DNA from: Lachnospiraceae bacterium
GTDB taxonomy: Bacteria > Bacillota > Clostridia > Lachnospirales > Lachnospiraceae
DNA length: 60,427 nucleotides
Reading direction: 5' to 3'
Assembly (NCBI GenBank): GCA_021205305.1
Contig: JAJPXU010000105.1
Coordinates: 1 to 60,427 of the forward strand
Shown here: piece after piece, positions 1-8,873 of the stretch
Layout: each line of letters begins with the position of its first letter
Position numbering within the stretch: position 1 is the stretch's first letter
Position numbers and translations under genes: made by a program
The notes under the pieces: generated by a model
The model's input: only the letters and a program-made list of their open reading frames with translations
Database searches by the model: none
What the model was told of the DNA's origin: nothing

Positions 1-124
1 GGAAATTCAGGCAAGTATAAAGTCGAGATAATTTGGAGACGAGGTACTAGCATAAGATTGACGCCAGGCCGCCTGTCTGAAGAAGGATGCTTTGGGTAGA
101 ACTGGAACTAAGGATGAAAAATGG

Positions 125-1303
125 ATGAAAGAGAACAGATTAGAAAATATATTAAACAATCAAATAAATGATCAGACGTGCGCTTATATTGATATGCACT
201 GTGATACACTGCTGCGCACAGTAAGATACGAGAATGAGACCTTATATGACGGGAAGGGAATGCAGAGTCTGCGGCAAATGCAGGAGGCAGGGCAGAAGTG
301 TCAGTTCTTCGCAGTCTTCTTCCCACCGCGGGAAGAGTTGACAAGGGAACCTTTCTGGGAGAGACCTGATGTGAAAGCGGTCATTGCGGAAGCGTTTCCT
401 CGCGAGAGGTCTTCGTCTTCAGCGCTTCGGCCGGAGCAAAACGTTTGTCACTGGCAGATGGCAACAGCAGCAGATTATGCCGGTTTCTCAGAAAGTGTTT
501 CCTATGGCGCAGATGTTGAGGAAAAGCTGTGGAAAATTCTTACACAGAATCTGCGCCGGGAAGTGTCAGAGCATTCGGATATCATCGCGATGGCCCGAAC
601 TGCCAGCGAGATTGAGGAAAATTTCCGTGCCGGAAAGATGTCCGCCGTCCTCACCATCGAGGACGGCCGGATGGTCAATGGCAATATGGAACGTTTGATT
701 GCCCTGAGAGAAGAGGGCGTCTGCGCGATTGCTCTGACATGGAATTTTGCCAACTGCTTCGGCTCTCCGAATTCCAAAGATCCGGCGGTGATGAATACCG
801 GACTGACTTCCTTTGGAAAAGAAGCGGTGGAGGTCATGAACGACATCGGCATTCTGATTGATGTTTCCCATCTCTCCGACGGTGGTTTCTGGGACGTGGT
901 AAAGCTTTCAAAGAAGCCGTTTGTTGCGACGCATTCTAATTGCCGTGCCATCTCGCCGCATCAGAGGAACCTGACAGATGAGATGATCCGCGTGCTCGCC
1001 CAAAGAGGCGGGGTCAGCGGTCTGAATTTCAGTCCGGATTTTCTGAGCCCGGATCTGACCAACCAGGTGACACGCGTAGAACTTCTTGCCGATCATGTAA
1101 TGCATTTCATAAAGATCGGCGGTGAGGACTGTGTCGGTCTGGGTACGGACTTCGATGGCATTGAAGGAAGCTTTGAAATCGGATATCCTGCACAGATGTA
1201 TCTTTTGTTTGAAGAACTTTCCAGACGGGGATTGAGCCAGAGGCAGCTGGACAAGATAAAAAGCGGGAACGTGCTGCGGGTGATGCGGGAGGGCATCGGG
1301 TGA
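125..1303 (+). CDS. Membrane dipeptidase-type peptidase, family M19
   Basis: This is a zinc-dependent dipeptidase that should hydrolyse dipeptides, probably in the cytoplasm because no signal peptide is visible. The family landmarks are in order: the metal-binding HxD in DMHCDT (about residues 24-28), the bridging glutamate in LTIEDG, the histidine in IDVSHLSDGG, a second histidine in THSNCRAISPHQRNL, and the C-terminal GLGTDFDGI. The length of 392 residues is typical of bacterial M19 enzymes. I start at the ATG at 125 because an AAGGA lies about 11 bases upstream; the frame stays open to a TTG at 92, which has no comparable site. The gene stands alone, and the next gene begins about 150 bases later. 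The family assignment is firm but the substrate is not known. Confidence 0.93.
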   Translation: MKENRLENILNNQINDQTCAYIDMHCDTLLRTVRYENETLYDGKGMQSLRQMQEAGQKCQFFAVFFPPREELTREPFWERPDVKAVIAEAFPRERSSSSALRPEQNVCHWQMATAADYAGFSESVSYGADVEEKLWKILTQNLRREVSEHSDIIAMARTASEIEENFRAGKMSAVLTIEDGRMVNGNMERLIALREEGVCAIALTWNFANCFGSPNSKDPAVMNTGLTSFGKEAVEVMNDIGILIDVSHLSDGGFWDVVKLSKKPFVATHSNCRAISPHQRNLTDEMIRVLAQRGGVSGLNFSPDFLSPDLTNQVTRVELLADHVMHFIKIGGEDCVGLGTDFDGIEGSFEIGYPAQMYLLFEELSRRGLSQRQLDKIKSGNVLRVMREGIG

Positions 1304-1454
1304 AAGAAACGCGGAAGAAAGGTTTCTCTGATTTATTATTTTGCAACTCATTTCAGTAACAATTGTCACATTTACAAAAAATGAACTTGAAAGCCCTGCC
1401 GTTCTGTGGTACGATTTGCAAAAGGACACTATGAACAGAAGGAGGACGATCGAT

Positions 1455-4400
1455 ATGATATGGACAAAGAAAAGAAATTTGCCTGCAATTTTGCTGAGCA
1501 TGCTTTTACTGAGTTGTGCCTTATGTACGATGTTTTCTGACAGCAGAAGCTTTGCGGCTGATGAGGCAGACAGCGCGGTTTATGAAGCGGCGGGCTGGCA
1601 GATAAGCCTGGAAGATTCTGTACGCACATCATCTTTGAATACGGTGAGCGTTTCGCTGGGATATTCCAGCGTGGAGACGACGGATCTGGAGCAGATCGCC
1701 GCGGAGGGATATGAGTATTGTCTGCTGAAGCTTTCCTTTGTCAAGGTAGATAGCACGGAGGTCATTGCCTGGGATAATGTCGTCCTGACAGACGGGGATG
1801 GAAATCATTACTCGCGTATAGATGACAGCTTTATTTCCGATTATGATATGTCGCGCCTGCCGGGGACAGATCTGAATTTTGGCAGCTATGAGGGATGGAT
1901 TTGTTTTGAAATTCCGGAGACGGCGGAGAATCTCACACTGATCTGCTCCTTTGAGGAGGAAGAGCTGGCTATCCAGGTGACAGATGTGGACTCTACGGAA
2001 AACAAAACAGAGAGCGGCAGCGAAGAGACCACGGAGGGCAGCAGCGAAGCGACTTCTGAGTCTGATACAGGCGATGACGGAGAAATGTCGACCGAGCCGA
2101 CGTCAGAGATGGAATCCGAAATGGCTTCGGAGGCTGAGACTGAGGCAGGGACGGAAACTGACACGGAAACTGAGACGGAAACGGATTCTGCGGCCGGGAT
2201 TTCCTGGACGGAAATCGATTATGAGGATTACCTCGAGGAGCAGGCGGCGATTGACGATGCCCTGTACGCGGAGGCGCAGAGCGGATATTCGTTTGAAGCT
2301 CCATTTGTGGTAGTGAATCCGTATAAGAATTCTCCGCTGACCGCGATGGTGATTTTTACTACTTCGGAGGAGACCGGGGTGGAAGTCGTGGTCTGCGGAA
2401 AAGATGGGAAAAATAATATCACGACCACTTTTGAAGCGGAGACGACGCATATCCTGCCGATCTACGGGCTTTATGCGGGGGATACGACGGAGGTGGTGCT
2501 GACGCTGGACGATGGGACGAGTTCGACTCTGGAAATCACGACGGAAGCGCTGGACTCCTCCCTCACGGAAGCGGAGGTGACGGTCTGTGAGGAAGCCGCG
2601 CTGGATATCCTGGCAGAGGATGAGCTGACGTTTGCTTTTATCCAGAGTGCTTCGGAGGGAGCGAGCGGCGTGGTGGCCTATGATAACGCGGGCGATATCC
2701 GCTGGTATATGGACGAGGAGTATGTGTCCGCCTTTTCAATGAAACGTCTTTCAAACGGGAGGATGATGGCTTCCACAGCGGAGGTGATCAGCGGGTATTA
2801 TTATTCGACCGGGCTGGTGGAGTTTGACCTCTGCGGAAAGTTTTATGCGATTTACCTGATTCCGGGCGGCGAGCACCATGATTTTGTGGAACTCTCAAAC
2901 GGCAATCTTTTGGTGTGTTCCTGCACCGAAGACTTTTCGTCGGTAGAAGACCGGATTGTGGAGATCGACCGGGAGACCGGGGAAGTGGTCTATGAGCTGA
3001 ATATTGCGGATTTGATCGAGTCGGGGGACGGTGGCTCTGTCAACGCTACCGAGGATGACTGGTGCCATAACAATTCGATTGATTACGATGAGGAGACAGA
3101 TACGATTCTGCTTTCCTGCCGTCATCTGGATGCGGTGCTGGCAGTCAATAAGACTGAAAAGGAACTGGTGTGGATTCTGGGAGATCCGAGCGGATTTACC
3201 AGTGTTTCCGAGGATCTGTTTTTCACGCCGGTCGATGAGGACGGGGATTTTGAGTGGCAGTATGCCCAGCACAATGCGACCTTCCTGCCGAATGGCGACA
3301 TCCTGCTTTTTGATAATGGCACGCATCGGACAAAGGCTGGAGCAGAGGACGAGGGAACCACGGGAGACGATGTTTACTCGCGGGCAGTCCGTTATCACAT
3401 TGATACAGAAAACATGACGATTGAGCAGGTGTGGAGTTATGGGGAAGACCGGGGAGAAGCGTGGTATTCTTCCTATATTTCCGGCGCGGATTACCTGGAT
3501 GAGGATACTTATTGGGTTACCTCTGGCAGCAACAGCTACAGCACGGAGCTGGAGACCTATGATCTCACCGTAGCACAGTCCACGCAGGGTGTGCTGTGTA
3601 CCTACATCGATCTGGTTGTGGGGGATGAGCTGCTCTATGAAATGACGATCCCGGCTTCGACCTACCGAAGCATGCGCGCGACTCTTTACACGGAGGAAAA
3701 CACGTACAGCGTCACAGAAGAAGCCGTCTGGTACGGCAGCCTTGGCAGCGTCGCGCAGGCAGACGCCGAGGAACTGGCGGTGACGGCAGATGGAGAGACG
3801 GCTGCGCTGGCGGATTTCATTGCAGTCTGGGAAAACGGTGAAGAAGATTCGGTAAATGATGCAGAATCAGACGCTGCTTCTGACGAAGAAGGGGCAGTAT
3901 ATTCTGAAACAGCGGAAAGCGGCGAGAAAAATATAACAGAATATCTGACAGCAGTATCTGAGACGACGGGATTTACACTTTCAGAACTCGTTGAGACGCC
4001 GGATCGCGTCAGCATTTCCGGCTCCTGGCAGGAAACAGGAGAGGATGCTTCTCTGGTGCTGATCAATGAATCCGGCGACATTTGCCGGTTTACAATCGAA
4101 GCATCGTCTGCACAGACATCGGAAAGCGAGGAATCGTTCAGCCTGTGGATCACCGCTGATTCAGTGACAGCGGGACACCGTTATTACATTTACCTTTACA
4201 ATCAGGGCGTATTATACGCGACCGGTACCTACTGGAATGTCTATGTAGATACCAGAGAGTCTCTGGAAGATGAGGGCGCGCAGGAAGCCCTTTATGATGT
4301 GGACGGGCGCGTTTATACAGTGGTATCGGCTGGGATGACGGAGACAGAAGATGTTCCCGCAGAGTCTGAAAACGTGGAGATAGAAGCTGCGGATTCTGAC

Positions 4401-6317
4401 CAGGTGGAAACAGCTACAGAAATGGAGAGCATTACGGATGGAACAGCGACGGATCTGGAGGCATCTGCGGATGGGGAAGAAACTATGGTCATAACGACAA
4501 CGGACATGGAGACGGAGCTGACCATGCCGGAGCAGACGCAGGCCATTTCGGATGCGATTGTCGAGGAGGTAGAGACAAACGGCTATACCTTCGACGATCC
4601 TCTGGTGATTCTGAATCCCTATCAGAATACGCCTCTGACCGCGGTGGTGGCGTTTGAAACAGATGAAGCCTGCGAAGTGCGTGTGACTGTAAAGGGGAAA
4701 ACAGAAGAGCAGGACATTACGGATACGATTGATGCCGCTGCGCTGCACATTATCCCGGTGCTGGGGCTGTACGCTGCGTATGACAACGAAGTTGTGCTGG
4801 AATTGCTGGACGCGGACGGGAATGTCACGGAGACAACGACTGTGACCATTACCACGGAGGCGCTGCCTTCCTCCCTGCAGGGTGAAGTGGAAGTCGACAC
4901 GTATACGACCGAATCCTCCATGGGTCTGATGCTGGTTTCCGGTCTTTCCGCGCCGTATGCCTACGCCTTTGACGAGACCGGCGAGATTCGCTGGTACTGC
5001 ACGGTTGAGTGGGAATACTATGGGCTGTTTTTGCTGGAAAACGGACATTTCCTGATCGAGGCGGAGAATGTCCTTTACCCAAATGCCAGCATGCCGAACT
5101 CCTGTGAGTTCTGGGAGATGGACTACCTCGGACGCGTTTACAACGTGTATTATTTCCCGGAGGGCGTCCACCACGACATCCAGGAGATGACGCCGGACGG
5201 CAATTTCCTGATCCTGACGAATTCCAACGACGGTTATGAGCAGAACATGATTCAGGAGATTGACCGCGAGACCGGCGAGGTCGTTAAATCACTCAATCTG
5301 AACGAGCTTTTTGCGGGACTCGATTATATTGACCGCGACGACTGGTGCCATACCAACACAGTATCCTACGATGAGGAAACCGATACGATTCTGATTAGCT
5401 GCCGGAACCTGCATTCGGTTATCCGGATCGACTGGTCGACCGATGAAATTCTCTGGATTCTGGCTGACCCGACGGTCTGGGAGGGAACCGGCTATGAGGA
5501 TAAGGTACTGACTGCCACAGAGGATTTCCAGTGGCAATACCAGCAGCACGCGGCCTATGCCCTGGAGGAAGATCTCGACGGCAATCCGGACACGGTGGAA
5601 ATCATGCTGTTTGACAATCATTATTCCGCGTACAGGAAAGTATCTACCTACGATTATACACAGGCTTCCTATGTGAAGATTTACTCCGTAAATGCGGAAG
5701 AGATGACGGTTACGCTGCTGAAAAATTATGAGACCGCCTATTCCGTCATTACCTCCAACGCATTTTACGACAGCGACGCAAACCGGGTATTTTCCGTAAA
5801 TGCGTATTTGTCCACTTACCTGAATACGACAAACCGCGGGGAAATCTATGAGATTGATTACGAGAGCGGGGAAATTCTGAATTCGTGGAAGATTACCCAC
5901 CGGTTCTACCGGGGTTATTCGGTGTCCTTCTCCTTGAACGACTGTGCCGGAGCCTTCGAACTGTCGGATAACTACATCCGCGGAACGCTGCGGACGCCAG
6001 TAGAGGTGGATGCGGAAGATGCCGTGAGGATCACGGATAACGAAACGCTCTCAACCGATACGGTCAGCTTTACCCTGCGCGGCGATGTCCTCTATATGGA
6101 AGGCAGCGACCATATGTATACGCAGATCATTTTCAACGGGACAGAGCACACCTATGTCTATGATATCACGGATATCAAATCCCAGTCGAGCGATGTAGAC
6201 AGCTATCGCTATGAGATTCCGATTCCGCTTGGCGAGCTGGAAGCGGATACCTACACGATACAGGTGATGTATGACGACGAGCTGTATAATATTGAAGGAA
6301 GCTTTACGATTTCGTAG
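1455..6317 (+). CDS. Secreted tandem arylsulfate sulfotransferase (two ASST units in one chain)
   Basis: The predicted 1620-residue exported protein contains two copies of an ASST-like beta-propeller enzyme. ASST enzymes move sulfate from a phenolic sulfate ester to another phenol without PAPS. A signal peptide (basic MIWTKKR, hydrophobic core, cut near SFAA) opens the protein. Each unit has the ASST N-terminal strand motif (VVNPYKNSPLTAM and ILNPYQNTPLTAV) and three histidine motifs: HHD near residues 474 and 1239, DDWCHxN near 538 and 1299, and QxxQH near 606 and 1365. These resemble the active-site histidines of known ASSTs. Ser/Thr/Glu-rich linkers with ETETETE runs precede both units. 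The ATG at 1455 is chosen because AAGGAGG lies 9 bases upstream. The first unit carries a longer C-terminal extension than the second. Tandem fusion is unusual, since family members are normally single units of 500-650 residues. Substrates are unknown. Confidence 0.85.
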   Translation: MIWTKKRNLPAILLSMLLLSCALCTMFSDSRSFAADEADSAVYEAAGWQISLEDSVRTSSLNTVSVSLGYSSVETTDLEQIAAEGYEYCLLKLSFVKVDSTEVIAWDNVVLTDGDGNHYSRIDDSFISDYDMSRLPGTDLNFGSYEGWICFEIPETAENLTLICSFEEEELAIQVTDVDSTENKTESGSEETTEGSSEATSESDTGDDGEMSTEPTSEMESEMASEAETEAGTETDTETETETDSAAGISWTEIDYEDYLEEQAAIDDALYAEAQSGYSFEAPFVVVNPYKNSPLTAMVIFTTSEETGVEVVVCGKDGKNNITTTFEAETTHILPIYGLYAGDTTEVVLTLDDGTSSTLEITTEALDSSLTEAEVTVCEEAALDILAEDELTFAFIQSASEGASGVVAYDNAGDIRWYMDEEYVSAFSMKRLSNGRMMASTAEVISGYYYSTGLVEFDLCGKFYAIYLIPGGEHHDFVELSNGNLLVCSCTEDFSSVEDRIVEIDRETGEVVYELNIADLIESGDGGSVNATEDDWCHNNSIDYDEETDTILLSCRHLDAVLAVNKTEKELVWILGDPSGFTSVSEDLFFTPVDEDGDFEWQYAQHNATFLPNGDILLFDNGTHRTKAGAEDEGTTGDDVYSRAVRYHIDTENMTIEQVWSYGEDRGEAWYSSYISGADYLDEDTYWVTSGSNSYSTELETYDLTVAQSTQGVLCTYIDLVVGDELLYEMTIPASTYRSMRATLYTEENTYSVTEEAVWYGSLGSVAQADAEELAVTADGETAALADFIAVWENGEEDSVNDAESDAASDEEGAVYSETAESGEKNITEYLTAVSETTGFTLSELVETPDRVSISGSWQETGEDASLVLINESGDICRFTIEASSAQTSESEESFSLWITADSVTAGHRYYIYLYNQGVLYATGTYWNVYVDTRESLEDEGAQEALYDVDGRVYTVVSAGMTETEDVPAESENVEIEAADSDQVETATEMESITDGTATDLEASADGEETMVITTTDMETELTMPEQTQAISDAIVEEVETNGYTFDDPLVILNPYQNTPLTAVVAFETDEACEVRVTVKGKTEEQDITDTIDAAALHIIPVLGLYAAYDNEVVLELLDADGNVTETTTVTITTEALPSSLQGEVEVDTYTTESSMGLMLVSGLSAPYAYAFDETGEIRWYCTVEWEYYGLFLLENGHFLIEAENVLYPNASMPNSCEFWEMDYLGRVYNVYYFPEGVHHDIQEMTPDGNFLILTNSNDGYEQNMIQEIDRETGEVVKSLNLNELFAGLDYIDRDDWCHTNTVSYDEETDTILISCRNLHSVIRIDWSTDEILWILADPTVWEGTGYEDKVLTATEDFQWQYQQHAAYALEEDLDGNPDTVEIMLFDNHYSAYRKVSTYDYTQASYVKIYSVNAEEMTVTLLKNYETAYSVITSNAFYDSDANRVFSVNAYLSTYLNTTNRGEIYEIDYESGEILNSWKITHRFYRGYSVSFSLNDCAGAFELSDNYIRGTLRTPVEVDAEDAVRITDNETLSTDTVSFTLRGDVLYMEGSDHMYTQIIFNGTEHTYVYDITDIKSQSSDVDSYRYEIPIPLGELEADTYTIQVMYDDELYNIEGSFTIS

Positions 6318-6346
6318 GTAAGAACCAGATTAGAAAACAAGAAGCA

Positions 6347-6370
6347 GAGGGGGAGCGAAAGCTTCCCCTC
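6347..6370 (+). terminator. Hairpin after the ASST gene
   Basis: Arms GAGGGGGAGC and GCTTCCCCTC (one G-T pair) close a GAAA tetraloop 30 bases after the ASST stop codon. The stem is strong but the U-tract is weak, so it may be an inefficient terminator or an mRNA 3' stabiliser. The rest of 6318-6662 holds no gene. It contains an inverted repeat TTTCCTGC/GCAGGAAA (6401-6452) and the promoter for the next gene. Confidence 0.5.
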
Positions 6371-6588
6371 AGTGTCTGTACGCAGGGCTGCGAGAGATAA
6401 TTTCCTGCTGACGAAGGACGCAGTCTACGCTTGCGAATGGCTTCGCAGGAAATCGTTCTGGTGCTCAGAAACGGCGCAGATGGGCAGGATATGGCAGGCT
6501 GCACCTGCCCGACGGAATCCGGGATGGTGTCCTGATCATGCCATACAAAATTTCCTATGGAAAAAATGTAAATAACGACAAAAAAACG

Positions 6589-6617
6589 TTGTAATTTTTG
6601 CTGCAAAAGCATATACT
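6589..6617 (+). promoter_or_regulatory. Predicted SigA promoter for the AAA ATPase gene
   Basis: TTGTAA (6589-6594) and TATACT (6612-6617) are separated by 17 bases, which puts the transcription start near 6624, about 40 bases before the ATG at 6663. Confidence 0.55.
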
Positions 6618-6662
6618 GACAGGGAAAACAGAAAACTTATCATTAGACGAGGCGGTGATGAG

Positions 6663-7958
6663 ATGTATCGTTTTGCAATAGAAAAATTAAGAGAATGGAA
6701 AAAGAGTAAATATCGCAAGCCACTCATCATAGAAGGTGCCAGACAGGTCGGAAAGACCTGGCTTATGAAAGAATTTGGACGGCAGGAGTATGAAGATGTG
6801 GCCTACATTAATTTTGACCACAACAGCAAAATGGAGGAGCTGTTTTCCGCGGATCTGAATATTGAGCGATTGATCATGGGGATGGAAATCTATATTGGGA
6901 AGAAGATTGACTCGCAGAAAACTCTGCTGATTTTTGATGAAGTGCAGGAAGTTCCAAAGGCACTCACCAGCCTGAAATATTTTTATGAAAACGCGCCGGA
7001 ATATCAGATTGTATGTGCCGGCTCGCTTCTTGGGATTGCGCTGCACGAGGGGACGTCCTTTCCGGTAGGTAAGGTAGATTTCCTCCGCCTTTGGCCGTTG
7101 TCTTTTCAGGAATTTCTGATGGCAGTCGGGAAAGAGCAGTATGCAGAACTTCTGGAAAAACGGGATTATTGTCTAATTACGACGTTTCGAACTGTGTATA
7201 CGGATATTCTGAAACAGTATTATTATGTCGGGGGAATGCCGGAGGTGGTTGCGAGATTTGCCGAAAATCGGGATTTCAATGAGGTTCGGAAGATACAGCA
7301 GCAGATACTTTCGGATTATGAGCAGGATTTTTCCAAACACGCGCCAAACGAGATTGTTCCGCGCATCCGGCTGGTCTGGAACAGCATTCCTTCACAGCTT
7401 GCGAAGGAGAATCGAAAGTTTATCTATGGACTTCTGCGTGAAGGTGCGAGAGCGAAGGACTATGAGACCGCGATTATGTGGCTGTCAGACTGCGGACTTG
7501 TACACAAAGTGAGTCGGGTAAATGCACCCGGATTGCCGCTCAAAGCCTATGAAGACCTGAAAGCATTCAAGCTATTTCTGGTGGATGTGGGCTTGCTTTC
7601 CTGCATGGTTGGACTCAGACTAACGACACTGCTGGATGGAAACGATTTGTTCGTGGAATTTAAGGGAGCCCTGACGGAGCAGTTTGTATTACAGCAGCTG
7701 AAAACAATTGAGGATCTGAATCTCTATTATTATACTAATGACCGCGGTACCTGTGAGATCGACTTCATAGCGGATACGGGGGAGGCAATCATTCCGATTG
7801 AAGTAAAGGCGGAAGAGAACTTACGGGCGAAAAGCCTGCGGGCTTACTATGAAAAATATCAGCCCAAGCTGGCTGTGCGGACGTCGATGTCCGACTACCG
7901 GCGGCAGGACTGGCTGCTAAACCTGCCCTTGTACGCAATTGAGACATTCCCGGGATAA
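6663..7958 (+). CDS. AAA ATPase with DUF4143 domain
   Basis: This 431-residue protein has an N-terminal AAA P-loop ATPase domain: Walker A GARQVGKT near residues 26-33 and Walker B LLIFDEVQE near 84-92. A sensor-type segment VCAGSLLGIAL follows near 118, then a C-terminal DUF4143 domain that ends in the nuclease-like stretch EIDFIADTGEAIIPIEVKAEEN. This architecture is common and multi-copy in anaerobic Firmicutes and Bacteroides, and its physiological role is unresolved; nucleic-acid processing is the usual guess. GAGGCGGTGATGAG directly precedes the chosen ATG. The gene is monocistronic, between its own promoter and a convergent terminator. There are no signs of truncation. Confidence 0.88.
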   Translation: MYRFAIEKLREWKKSKYRKPLIIEGARQVGKTWLMKEFGRQEYEDVAYINFDHNSKMEELFSADLNIERLIMGMEIYIGKKIDSQKTLLIFDEVQEVPKALTSLKYFYENAPEYQIVCAGSLLGIALHEGTSFPVGKVDFLRLWPLSFQEFLMAVGKEQYAELLEKRDYCLITTFRTVYTDILKQYYYVGGMPEVVARFAENRDFNEVRKIQQQILSDYEQDFSKHAPNEIVPRIRLVWNSIPSQLAKENRKFIYGLLREGARAKDYETAIMWLSDCGLVHKVSRVNAPGLPLKAYEDLKAFKLFLVDVGLLSCMVGLRLTTLLDGNDLFVEFKGALTEQFVLQQLKTIEDLNLYYYTNDRGTCEIDFIADTGEAIIPIEVKAEENLRAKSLRAYYEKYQPKLAVRTSMSDYRRQDWLLNLPLYAIETFPG

Positions 7959-7959
7959 A

Positions 7960-8018
7960 TTAAGAGAAAAATAAAAATATATAAGGCGAGTAGGAGACAG
8001 AAGGCCGCCTCCTACTCG
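7960..8018 (-). terminator. Terminator of the gntR-distal operon end, overlapping the gntR stop
   Basis: Perfect 10-bp arms CGAGTAGGAG and CTCCTACTCG (7987-7996 and 8009-8018). On the minus strand they are followed by a T-rich stretch containing TTTTTATTTTT. The gntR stop codon lies inside the stem. The stem matches the 3' half of the dispersed repeat found at 41464 and 45696. It may also stop the convergent ATPase transcript. Confidence 0.65.
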
Positions 8019-8668
8019 ATTGCATGCGCAATCGCATACCGCATGGAATCGTTCAGATGCTCTTTCATCCGGTCGCCCGCCAGCGCAAAATCACCACTTC
8101 GGTAAGCTTCAAAAATCTGCATATGCTGTTCTGCAATATGAGACTGTGCCTCCGGCTCGGTCTCATAAATATTGGAAAAAATCGTCAGCTGACTGCGCAG
8201 CTTCTCCGCAGCCATTTTCAGGCGGCTGTTCCCGCAGTAATCATAGAAAATCAGATGAAAACGATCCGAATAATAAATCCAGTTCTGCGTATTTGCTTCC
8301 ATAGCAGAATCTAATTCAGAAGTATAGGTAACTGCTTCTTCCAGCTCCTGGCAGATGGCTGCCTGATCCGGGTGAGCAGCGCTGTAAAGAATCGCGAGGC
8401 GATCCAGGTCGCCCATGAACTGATAAAGCTCTTTCAGATCTTCCCGGGACAGTTCAATCACGTTTACACCGATATTCGAATAATAGCGAACCAGCCCGTC
8501 ATCCGTCAAGCGTGTCAGTGCTTCGCGAATCGGCGTGGAGCTAACTTCAAACTGTTCCTTGAGGTTTTTCAGGGTCAGTTTGGCTCCGGGGGCAATTTTC
8601 CGGGAAAGAATGTCGGCACGGAGAATCTCGTATATCTGGTCGGAAAGTGTGGCTTTATTTAATGGCAT
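8012..8668 (-). CDS. GntR-family transcriptional regulator, FCD (FadR) subgroup
   Basis: A 218-residue regulator with an N-terminal winged helix-turn-helix typical of GntR (KATLSDQIYEILRADIL at residues 4-20, then VSSTPIREALTRLTDDGLV near 42-60). A helical FCD effector domain follows, with the metal- or ligand-binding histidine pattern in DRFHLIFYDYCGN and IAEQHMQIFEAY. FCD regulators usually sense small organic acids and repress nearby catabolic genes. It is the last gene of the minus-strand flavoprotein/Opp region and is separated from the binding-protein gene by 205 bases that hold a hairpin and a palindrome. The AAGGGA upstream of the ATG is about 11 bases away. I infer that it controls the operon; the inducer cannot be read from sequence. 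Confidence 0.9.
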   Translation of the reverse strand: MPLNKATLSDQIYEILRADILSRKIAPGAKLTLKNLKEQFEVSSTPIREALTRLTDDGLVRYYSNIGVNVIELSREDLKELYQFMGDLDRLAILYSAAHPDQAAICQELEEAVTYTSELDSAMEANTQNWIYYSDRFHLIFYDYCGNSRLKMAAEKLRSQLTIFSNIYETEPEAQSHIAEQHMQIFEAYRSGDFALAGDRMKEHLNDSMRYAIAHAIE

Positions 8669-8771
8669 GGATGAAAATCCCTTCTGTAATATATTTTTGT
8701 GTTGTTCTAAGCCGTTGAGTGCAGTGAAAAACAGATCGAAACGATGACATTTCGCTTGCGATGAAATGCAT

Positions 8772-8784
8772 TCTTATAATAAGA
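8772..8784. promoter_or_regulatory. Perfect palindrome upstream of gntR, candidate operator
   Basis: TCTTATAATAAGA is a perfect 13-base palindrome about 105 bases upstream of the gntR start. GntR regulators bind short palindromes near their own promoters, so autoregulation is plausible but inferred. Confidence 0.35.
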
Positions 8785-8814
8785 TGGATTTCCGGTAACG
8801 TCAAGTGAACATTT

Positions 8815-8842
8815 TGGCGGGATGAGATTGCACATCCCGCCA
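8815..8842 (-). terminator. Hairpin between the Opp binding protein gene and gntR
   Basis: Arms TGGCGGGATG and CATCCCGCCA enclose an 8-base loop starting 30 bases past the binding-protein stop. There is no convincing U-tract on either strand. It may be a weak terminator or 3' stabiliser that sets high binding-protein mRNA and low gntR read-through. Confidence 0.45.
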
Positions 8843-8873
8843 GAAACATGGCAAATGGATTATCACTACTGAC

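Noticed and set aside
1-99. Frame 1 is open from the window edge to a TAG at 97-99, possibly the tail of an upstream gene.
   Set aside because: Only 32 codons, no recognisable motif; an open run this long is expected by chance about one time in five.
4212-5174. Long minus-strand open frame within the ASST gene.
   Set aside because: It is a shadow of high-GC third positions in the plus-strand gene, has no RBS and no family motifs, and the plus frame has clear ASST repeats.
6372-6575. A 67-codon plus-strand frame after the ASST gene.
   Set aside because: No RBS, no motif, and it overlaps an inverted repeat in what looks like plain intergenic DNA.
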